Assembly (NCBI GenBank): GCA_016717265.1
Contig: JADKFX010000001.1
Span: 2,988,501 to 3,052,500, forward strand
DNA from: Saprospiraceae bacterium
GTDB lineage: Bacteria > Bacteroidota > Bacteroidia > Chitinophagales > Saprospiraceae
DNA: 64,000 bases
Direction: 5' to 3'
The notes below the pieces were generated by a model that was given only the letters and a program-made list of their open reading frames with translations, did not search any database and had not been told where the DNA came from. This document shows, in pieces, positions 57,501 through 64,000 of this stretch. Every line of letters begins with the position of its first letter. Position 1 is the stretch's first letter. A program made the position numbers and the translations under genes.

Positions 57501-59282
57501 ATGAATAAATTCGCATTAAGTCTTTTCTGTTGCATTACATTCATTACTATCGTTAGTTCTCAAAAAACAGAGCCGAAAGCCATCGTTGAAAATTATCAAA
57601 AAATGGGTTCAGAAGAAGCTGTCCGTTCCATTTTAATCGATAAACAAAATTATAAATGGCTTGGAACTGATAAAGGATTATATCGAATGATTTCTATGGA
57701 TATGGATCCAGAAAAAATTGTAGAAGATTCTATTATGGGTTTGGCAGAAGATAAAAAACAGATCGTATGGTATGGTAACCGTAATCAACAATTACAAACG
57801 GAAGACCATACTCAAAATATATTGATGGAAAAAACCAAAGCACAAATAACCAGTATGGCTTATTACAAAGGAGATCTTTGGGTTGGCACCAATGAAGGTT
57901 TGTTTAAGGTTTCAGATGATCAAGGAAAAATTCTCAATCATTACACTATTAAAAATTCAAAACTTCCATCCAATCAAATAAATAATTTGTACACCGATCA
58001 AAATGATAGACTTTGGATTGGAACAGACAATGGAATTGTAAAAATTGAAAAGAAGGATTGGGATGTTTATGAAAAGCAATATCGTTTTACAGGAGCCATT
58101 GCGACTATTGAAGGAGTCTGGCTTTTGGCTGAAAGTAAAATGTGGTTGGTATATTTTGAAGATGGTCGAGAACGCTGGCAAGATGGTGCTGTAAAACGGG
58201 GTCTTAGTAAAGGGCCTGTTAGATCCTTAACATCCGATAGTAAAGGACGTATTTATATTGCTTCAGAAATTCTTGTACAATTTGATCCATATAAAGATGA
58301 AGCATTGCAAATTGATGAAGACTATGGATTTGTTTCGGCACAAACACTTTCCCTCGCATGTGATAAAAATGATGATTTATGGGTTGGGACTGCTGATCGC
58401 GGCTTATTTCGGATTGATATTTTAGATAATGAAGAAGAGAAATTTAATGTTATTGCATATAGTAAAGGTGAAATAAAATGTCCTGGGGAAAAATCATCTG
58501 AAATTATAGTTATTGTAAAAGGTGGAAAAACGCCTTACAGTTACAAATGGAATGTTACCGGCTTAAGTGGTACAAGGAATGATAGTTTAGGTGCAGGGAA
58601 TTATCAAATTCAAGTAATCGATGCAGAAGGTGAAGAATATACCGCCAATATTAATATTAAGGAACCCGAACCAATACTCATAACAACCATTTCAAAAACT
58701 CCCGTGAGTGAAGTTAGCAAAAAGGATGGTAAAGCTACGATTGCAATTTCCGGAGGCACACCACCCTATCGGATTTTATGGCCGAATGGAAGAACTTCAT
58801 TGACGAATACTAATTTGGGAGCTGGAAAACAAACCATTAAAGTTATTGATCAAAACAATTGTACGCAAACTCAAAATATTTATATAGATCAACCAAAAGT
58901 AATTGCAGAACTGGATCGCAAAAAAATATCTATTGGTCAGACCTTACAAATTAATCAACTATTCTTTTTGACGGATTCTGCATCTGTAAATCCAGAATCC
59001 TATGCAGTTCTCAATGAAATCTTTGATTTCCTTTCAATAAACAAAGATGTTGTAGTTGAAATTGGTGGTCACACGAATGGTATTCCACCCCATGATTATT
59101 GCGATCGACTCAGTACTTCCAGAGCAAAAAATGTTGCAGGCTATTTATTTGAAAAAGGGATCTCCTCAGATCAGGTTCAATTTAAGGGATATGGCAAAAG
59201 AGTTCCAATCGCCAGCAATGATACTTCTGCTGGAAGGCTTAAAAATCAACGCGTAGAATTGAAAATTATTAGTATGAAGTAA
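57501..59282 (+). CDS. Propeller-SprB-OmpA fusion protein
   Basis: The 593-residue protein has a signal peptide (1-20), then a region (about 35-310) with repeated WxGTxxGLxxI motifs (YKWLGTDKGLYRM, LWVGTNEGLFKV, LWIGTDNGIVKI, LWVGTADRGLFRI), as in the two-component-regulator propeller. Two SprB-like repeats follow (about 315-390, GGKTPYSYKWN, and 395-465, GGTPPYRILWPNG), then an OmpA peptidoglycan-binding domain (about 470-593, GHTNGIPPHDYCDRLSTSRAKNV and KGYGKRVP). It is therefore anchored to the cell wall, not membrane-spanning. Propellers usually sit in hybrid kinases, so this order is unusual. Stand-alone gene. A role as envelope sensor or scaffold is inference. Confidence 0.85.
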   Translation: MNKFALSLFCCITFITIVSSQKTEPKAIVENYQKMGSEEAVRSILIDKQNYKWLGTDKGLYRMISMDMDPEKIVEDSIMGLAEDKKQIVWYGNRNQQLQTEDHTQNILMEKTKAQITSMAYYKGDLWVGTNEGLFKVSDDQGKILNHYTIKNSKLPSNQINNLYTDQNDRLWIGTDNGIVKIEKKDWDVYEKQYRFTGAIATIEGVWLLAESKMWLVYFEDGRERWQDGAVKRGLSKGPVRSLTSDSKGRIYIASEILVQFDPYKDEALQIDEDYGFVSAQTLSLACDKNDDLWVGTADRGLFRIDILDNEEEKFNVIAYSKGEIKCPGEKSSEIIVIVKGGKTPYSYKWNVTGLSGTRNDSLGAGNYQIQVIDAEGEEYTANINIKEPEPILITTISKTPVSEVSKKDGKATIAISGGTPPYRILWPNGRTSLTNTNLGAGKQTIKVIDQNNCTQTQNIYIDQPKVIAELDRKKISIGQTLQINQLFFLTDSASVNPESYAVLNEIFDFLSINKDVVVEIGGHTNGIPPHDYCDRLSTSRAKNVAGYLFEKGISSDQVQFKGYGKRVPIASNDTSAGRLKNQRVELKIISMK

Positions 59283-59340
59283 CAGGAGCAATAAATCTAT
59301 TGCTTAAGGTTTATAAGAAATTATCAATCATAGGGAAATA

Positions 59341-60774
59341 TTATTCAGCTTTTAATTCCAAACCTAATTCCTTTGCTTTTTCAAGCATAAGTTTGAATGC
59401 CGCATCGTGTTCATTAGGAATCTGACCTTCTAAAATTGCTTCGCGAATATATGATTTAATAATACCAATTTCCTTTCCTGGACCAATGCCAAATAACTTC
59501 ATAATATCTTCACCAGAAATGGGTGGCTGCCAATTTCGAATTCGATCTCGTTCTTCGAGTTCATATAATTTCTCCCGAACGATTTGGTAATTATTTAAAT
59601 AACGATTTACTTTATTTATATTTTTTGATGTTATATCGGCTTCACATAACATCAATAAATCTTCCAAATCTTCACCGGCTTCAAATAATAATCTTCTTAA
59701 TGCAGAATCTGTAATTTCTTCTTGAGTTAAGGCAATTGGACGCAAATGCAATCGCACTAATTTTTGCACATATTTCATTTTATTGTCCAATGGTAGACGC
59801 AAATTTTTAAAAATTCGGGGCACCATGATCGCACCCAATGCTTCGTGCCCATGAAATGTCCACCCATTTATTTTGTCATAGCGTTTCGTCTGTGGCTTTG
59901 CGATATCATGAAAAACAGCTGCCCATCTGCACCAAATGTTATCTGTTTTAGCGGCTAAATTATCTACTACTTGTAAGGTGTGATAAAAATTATCTTTATG
60001 TCCTTTTCCGTCTTGATATTCAGCTCCGTGTAGCAAAACCATTTCCGGCAAAATCAATTCTAATAAACCTGTTTTAAACAATAAATCAAAACCTATTGAA
60101 GGTTTTGGTGATTCCAGAATTTTCTCTAATTCAGCTGTAATTCGCTCCTTTGAAACAATCCGAATCCGACTTTTAGATTGGATGATTCCATGATATGTTG
60201 TTTCGTCAATTGTATAATTTAATTGTGTAGCAAATCGGATCGCTCGCATCATTCGCAATGGATCATCCGAAAATGTTTGATCTGGATTCGTAGGCGTTCT
60301 GATAATTTTAGATTCAATATCTTTCATGCCATCAAATGGATCAATAATTTCACCATAATTTTCAGGATTTAAACTAATTGAAATTGCATTCATTGTAAAA
60401 TCTCTCCTCAATTGATCATCCTGTAAACTGCCACTTGAAACCATGGGCTTTCTCGATTCTAAACGATAAGATTCTTTGCGTGCACCAACAAACTCAATTT
60501 CCAATTCCTTATGTTTTATCATCGCAGTACCGAATCGACTATAAACATTTACATTTGGTGTAGGTCTGAATTTTGAAGCAACTAATTCTGCTAACTTTAT
60601 ACCATCACCCAAACATACAATATCAATATCTTTAGATGTTCTACCAATAATTTTATCCCGAATATATCCGCCTATAGCAAATACTTGTACACCTAATTCG
60701 GCACCGCTCTCCGAAATGATTGAAAGTATCTTGTTTTCTGAAGGACTAAGATTGAAAATTAATGATTGATTCAT
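59341..60774 (-). CDS. cca: CCA tRNA nucleotidyltransferase with HD domain
   Basis: The 477-residue enzyme adds or repairs 3' CCA on tRNAs. The nucleotidyltransferase core has GGYIRD, KDIDIVCLGDG and later RRDFTMNAISI and DPFDGMKDIESK. An HD phosphohydrolase domain lies around 255-310 (HTLQVVDNL ... VFHDIAKP). The ATG at 60774 is preferred because it overlaps the dusB stop by 4 bp (ATGA); a farther ATG at 60789 adds 5 residues. Co-transcribed with dusB. The poly(A) polymerase family is similar, but no tRNA here encodes CCA, which makes the CCA-adding role necessary. Confidence 0.93.
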   Translation of the reverse strand: MNQSLIFNLSPSENKILSIISESGAELGVQVFAIGGYIRDKIIGRTSKDIDIVCLGDGIKLAELVASKFRPTPNVNVYSRFGTAMIKHKELEIEFVGARKESYRLESRKPMVSSGSLQDDQLRRDFTMNAISISLNPENYGEIIDPFDGMKDIESKIIRTPTNPDQTFSDDPLRMMRAIRFATQLNYTIDETTYHGIIQSKSRIRIVSKERITAELEKILESPKPSIGFDLLFKTGLLELILPEMVLLHGAEYQDGKGHKDNFYHTLQVVDNLAAKTDNIWCRWAAVFHDIAKPQTKRYDKINGWTFHGHEALGAIMVPRIFKNLRLPLDNKMKYVQKLVRLHLRPIALTQEEITDSALRRLLFEAGEDLEDLLMLCEADITSKNINKVNRYLNNYQIVREKLYELEERDRIRNWQPPISGEDIMKLFGIGPGKEIGIIKSYIREAILEGQIPNEHDAAFKLMLEKAKELGLELKAE

Positions 60775-61784
60775 TCTGATAAAACACAACTTAATTCCAT
60801 TGAATACTCCTCTTGCATTTGATCCAGAATAGCATATAATATTTCCGGATTTGACTCCGCAACCAATCGCGCCCGATACTCTTTAATATTGGCAAGACCC
60901 TTAAAATAATTTGTATAATGTCTTCTCATTTCAAGAATTCCGAGTTTTTCTCCTTTCCATTTTATGGAATTTGAAAGATGCGTTTTTGCAGCATGTACAC
61001 GTTCAATGATCGTCGGAGGATCAAGGTAATTACCTGTCTTAAGAAAATGTTTAATCTCTCTAAATATCCAGGGATATCCAATACTTGCTCGTCCAATCAT
61101 AATTCCATCTACCCCATATCGGTTTTTATAATCCAGTGCTTTTTGAGGATTATCTATATCCCCATTGCCAAATATCGGGATATGAATTCTTGGATTGTTT
61201 TTTACTTTAGCGATCCAACTCCAATCTGCATCGCCTTTATACATTTGAGATCGGGTTCTTGCATGAATCGTAAGTGCTTTAATCCCTATATCTTGCAGCC
61301 TTTCAGCAACATCCTCAATAAATATCATGCTGTCATCCCAACCTAATCTTGTTTTTACGGTTACTGGCAAATTGGTCGACTTTACAACGGCTTCTGTTAG
61401 TTTTACCATTTTAGGAACATCCTTCAAAATACCGGCACCTGCCATCTTACATACTACTTTTTGTACCGGACAACCATAATTAATATCGAGAATTTCTGGA
61501 TTCGCCCGTTCTACAATTTCTGCCGCTTTCATCATGGATTCATATTCTGCTCCAAAAATTTGCACGCCAATGGGCCTTTCTTCATCATAAATATCAAGTT
61601 TTTGCAGCGATTTTTCAGCATCCCGGATCAATCCTTCTACAGATATAAACTCCGTATACATTAAATCACAACCCTGTTCTTTACATAATGCTCTGAAAGG
61701 TGGGTCACTAACATCCTCCATTGGAGCTAACAAGAGTGGAAACTCCGGCAATACAACAGATCCGATTTTAACCGATTTTAACAT
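60771..61784 (-). CDS. dusB: tRNA-dihydrouridine synthase DusB
   Basis: The 337-residue flavoenzyme reduces uridine to dihydrouridine in the tRNA D-loop. It has the APMEDVSDPPFRALCKEQG start, a catalytic Cys near residue 105 in NYGCPVQKVVCK, the VTVKTRLGWDDS stretch near 140-150, and GDIDNPQKAL and DGIMIGRASIGYPW motifs around 205-235. The C-terminal helical domain is present. Length is normal. It is co-transcribed with cca through a 4-bp overlap, pairing two tRNA-maturation enzymes. DusB fits best among the Dus groups; the other groups cannot be excluded by eye. Confidence 0.94.
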   Translation of the reverse strand: MLKSVKIGSVVLPEFPLLLAPMEDVSDPPFRALCKEQGCDLMYTEFISVEGLIRDAEKSLQKLDIYDEERPIGVQIFGAEYESMMKAAEIVERANPEILDINYGCPVQKVVCKMAGAGILKDVPKMVKLTEAVVKSTNLPVTVKTRLGWDDSMIFIEDVAERLQDIGIKALTIHARTRSQMYKGDADWSWIAKVKNNPRIHIPIFGNGDIDNPQKALDYKNRYGVDGIMIGRASIGYPWIFREIKHFLKTGNYLDPPTIIERVHAAKTHLSNSIKWKGEKLGILEMRRHYTNYFKGLANIKEYRARLVAESNPEILYAILDQMQEEYSMELSCVLSE

Positions 61785-61791
61785 GGAACCG

Positions 61792-61799
61792 CAAAGGTA
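61792..61799 (-). promoter_or_regulatory. Candidate -7 box (TACCTTTG) for dusB-cca
   Basis: TAnnTTTG match on the minus strand, 8 bp before the dusB ATG. It would give an almost leaderless message. No clear -33 TTG. Confidence 0.4.
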
Positions 61800-61908
61800 G
61801 CAAAGGGATCCGATTTATGGGCTTTCTTCCCTATTTGGCTACAAATGAAGCCCTATAAATTGCAATGATTGTTCTTACCTTGCATATTAAAATATACGGA
61901 TTCTTAAT

Positions 61909-63174
61909 ATGAACTTGGCGGTAACTCTCATCTTTCTGATTGGCTATTTACTCATTATATTTGAACACAATATAAAAATCGACAAGGCCGTAAGTGCAAT
62001 CCTTACAGGAGTATGTTCTTGGATTGTTATTGCCTTGTTCCAATCTCAAGGGACTGATACAAGCTTAGTTTCTACAAGTTTATTGCACTATTTGGGTGAA
62101 ATTGCTGCTATTTTATTTTTTCTTTTAGGGGCTATGACTATTGTAGAATTGGTTGATATGCATCAAGGCTTTAAAGTAATCTCCCAATGGATAACTACCC
62201 GCAATAAATTTATTTTATTAATGGTGATCAGTTTACTTAGTTTCTTCTTATCGGCTGTACTTGATAATTTAACCACATCAATAGTGATGATTTCACTTAC
62301 TCGAAAAATAATTCATAATGCTGAAGATAGACTTTGGTTTGCCAGTTTTATTGTAATTGCTGCAAATGCAGGAGGCGCCTGGAGCCCCATTGGCGACATT
62401 ACCACAACCATGCTTTGGATAGATCATAAAGTAAGTACATTACAATTAATAAAGTTTTTATTCATTCCTTCTATTTTATGTATTGCAGTGCCGCTTATAA
62501 TTGTATCTTTTTTCGATAGGTTCAAAGGTAAAAGTGTAAAAACTGAATTCGTCATAGAAAAACTTCCACGGTCTGCAAAATTTTATTTGTTTCTCGGTAT
62601 TGGTCTATTAATTCTGGTACCCATAATTAAATCTGTAACCCATTTACCTCCCTTTGTTGGTATGATGGGTGCGTTAGCCATACTTTGGTTGATTTCAGAA
62701 TTAGACTTTCCAAATTTGTATCCACCCTTTAAAGATTCGGCAAAACCATCTGTTAGGAATGCATTATCGAGGATTGAAATTCCAAGTATTTTATTTTTTC
62801 TTGGAATTTTATTAGCCATTTCTGCATTAGAAAACATTGGCCAACTTACCGAACTTGCAAATGTTTTAAGCAACTATATTCCAGATCAATCGGGTATCGC
62901 TTTTGTTTTAGGATTATTGTCAGCAGTCATCGATAATGTACCTTTAGTAGCGGGTGCGATTGGTATGTATTCACTTCCAATGGATCACCACTTCTGGCAT
63001 GAAATAGCATATGCTGCTGGTACGGGAGGAAGCATTTTAATCATCGGTTCTGCTGCGGGTGTTGCAGCCATGGGCCTTGAGAAAATTAATTACCAATGGT
63101 ACTTCAAAAAAATTACCCTTTTGGCATTTGCTGGCTATCTTGTCGGATGGGTTTATATATATTTAATGTTATAA
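61909..63174 (+). CDS. nhaD: NhaD-type Na+/H+ antiporter
   Basis: The 421-residue protein has about eleven to thirteen membrane spans. The NhaD/ArsB-type ion-transporter pattern is clear: SAVLDNLTTSIVMISL near 122-137, ANAGGAWSPIGDITTTMLWI near 158-177, and SAVIDNVPLVAGAIGMYSL near 338-356, the paired DN-containing helices of the IT superfamily. It exchanges sodium for protons at the inner membrane. It is followed after 24 bp by the BNR gene. The exact substrate could be another monovalent cation. Confidence 0.92.
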   Translation: MNLAVTLIFLIGYLLIIFEHNIKIDKAVSAILTGVCSWIVIALFQSQGTDTSLVSTSLLHYLGEIAAILFFLLGAMTIVELVDMHQGFKVISQWITTRNKFILLMVISLLSFFLSAVLDNLTTSIVMISLTRKIIHNAEDRLWFASFIVIAANAGGAWSPIGDITTTMLWIDHKVSTLQLIKFLFIPSILCIAVPLIIVSFFDRFKGKSVKTEFVIEKLPRSAKFYLFLGIGLLILVPIIKSVTHLPPFVGMMGALAILWLISELDFPNLYPPFKDSAKPSVRNALSRIEIPSILFFLGILLAISALENIGQLTELANVLSNYIPDQSGIAFVLGLLSAVIDNVPLVAGAIGMYSLPMDHHFWHEIAYAAGTGGSILIIGSAAGVAAMGLEKINYQWYFKKITLLAFAGYLVGWVYIYLML

Positions 63175-63198
63175 AATCAATACTATTATTCCAGCTTT

Positions 63199-64000
63199 AT
63201 GAAATTTCAATTATTATTTACACTTTTCTTTTTCCTAAGCCTTCAAATTATTGCGCAAGATCGTTTTGATGAAAAATATTATAAAGCAATGGAATGGCGA
63301 TCCATTGGTCCGTTCCGAGGTGGACGATCCTGTGCAGTTACTGGCGTTGAAAAGAGAGAAAAGGAGTTCTATATGGGAACCACTGGAGGTGGAATATGGA
63401 AAACAACAGATGCAGGTGCTCATTGGAAAAATATTTCTGATGGATTTTTCGGCGGAAGTATTGGTGCTATAGAAGTAGCAGCCGCTGACCCAAATGTAAT
63501 TCTAGTTGGTGAAGGGGAAGAAACCGTTAGAGGAAATGTCAGTTCTGGTCATGGTATCTGGAAATCAGAAGATGGTGGAAAAAGTTGGATTAAAAGCGGT
63601 TTAGAAAACACAAAACATATTGTCCGAATTCGTACACATCCCAAAAATGCTGATGTTATTCTTGTTGCAGCTCTTGGCAACATCTATAAACCAACAAAAG
63701 ACAGAGGGATTTATAAATCAAAAGATGGAGGTAAAACATGGCTTCAGGTTTTATTTGTAAATGATAGTACGGGTGCAATTGATTTAATATATGATGTCAT
63801 AAATCCAAGAATAGTATTTGCAACTACCTGGAATGTGCAAAGGAATCCATATAAATTATCAAGTGGCGGCCCTGGTTCTGCAATCTGGAAAAGTACAGAT
63901 GGTGGAGATACATGGAAAAATATTTCTCAAAATAAAGGGCTGCCAGAAGGTGTTTGGGGAAAAAGCACAGTCGTTGTATGTCCTTCAAATCATGATCGGA
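63199..64000 (+). CDS. Secreted BNR/VPS10-like propeller protein, 3'-truncated
   Basis: Starting at the ATG at 63199 the frame stays open to the window edge (267 residues seen). Signal peptide 1-20 (MKFQLLFTLFFFLSLQIIAQ). Repeated Asp-box motifs (KTTDAGAHW, KSEDGGKSW, KSKDGGKTW, KSTDGGDTW) mark a sortilin/BNR-type beta-propeller; EWRSIGPFRGGRSCAVTG is the usual beginning of a large Bacteroidota family of such proteins, often called glycosyl hydrolases although activity is rarely shown. Typical members are about 1000 residues. It lies 24 bp after nhaD, possibly in one operon. Confidence 0.85.
   Translation, partial: MKFQLLFTLFFFLSLQIIAQDRFDEKYYKAMEWRSIGPFRGGRSCAVTGVEKREKEFYMGTTGGGIWKTTDAGAHWKNISDGFFGGSIGAIEVAAADPNVILVGEGEETVRGNVSSGHGIWKSEDGGKSWIKSGLENTKHIVRIRTHPKNADVILVAALGNIYKPTKDRGIYKSKDGGKTWLQVLFVNDSTGAIDLIYDVINPRIVFATTWNVQRNPYKLSSGGPGSAIWKSTDGGDTWKNISQNKGLPEGVWGKSTVVVCPSNHDR

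Overview
The window reads as a chromosomal segment of an AT-rich Bacteroidota, probably a Saprospiraceae-like lineage (family level is a guess). The support is: C-terminal gliding-motility/type IX secretion (T9SS) sorting domains on giant repeat proteins, SprB repeats, a SusC/SusD outer-membrane uptake locus, promoters of the Bacteroidota type (TAnnTTTG at -7, sometimes with TTG or TTTG about 17-20 bp upstream), and no visible Shine-Dalgarno sequences before the starts examined. No phage, insertion sequence, CRISPR array or defence locus is visible. The segment is mostly core chromosome interleaved with lineage-specific secreted proteins.

Layout. 1-3.2 kb: 3' part of a giant T9SS-sorted protein, then ribE. 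3.3-18.3 kb: one long minus-strand information-processing block, in transcription order rpsU, xer recombinase, hpf, tRNA-Thr(TGT), tRNA-Tyr, tRNA-Gly, tRNA-Thr(GGT), tuf, tRNA-Trp, secE, nusG, rplK, rplA, rplJ, rplL, rpoB, rpoC, ended by a clear terminator. The tRNA-tuf-secE-nusG-rplKAJL-rpoBC order matches the classical bacterial arrangement. 18.3-24.5 kb: a minus-strand SusC/SusD cassette with two small lipoproteins. 24.5-29.3 kb: pdxJ, then a divergent membrane/phospholipid operon (CPBP protease, cdsA, psd) and lysS. 29.4-35.4 kb: a small membrane ORF and a tripartite RND efflux operon. 35.5-48.4 kb: three large secreted repeat proteins (two with GCDS-type repeats and gliding-motility C-termini), an orphan lipoprotein and a haem-binding protein. 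48.5-53.4 kb: DUF486 protein, priA, tRNA-Ala, a LysM protein, exbB and exbD. 53.6-57.1 kb: two APC amino-acid permeases. 57.5-59.3 kb: an unusual propeller-SprB-OmpA fusion. 59.3-64 kb: cca and dusB, a NhaD-type antiporter, and the start of a BNR-repeat protein that runs off the window.

How the parts relate. ExbB/ExbD could energise the SusC transporter, whose four-gene layout resembles SusCD systems that import peptides rather than sugars; the two amino-acid permeases fit that lifestyle. None of the six tRNA genes encodes its 3' CCA, and the CCA-adding enzyme is in the same window next to the tRNA-modifying DusB. The secreted giants presumably leave the cell by a T9SS encoded elsewhere.

Most unusual items: the propeller-SprB-OmpA fusion; two stem-loops in the tuf/rpoBC operon that pair fully only in the transcribed strand through G-U wobbles; a gene-free 0.5 kb stretch carrying a spaced 13-bp inverted repeat; a GT microsatellite inside the tRNA cluster; and the paired GCDS-repeat proteins. 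I did not find a clearly new multi-gene system.
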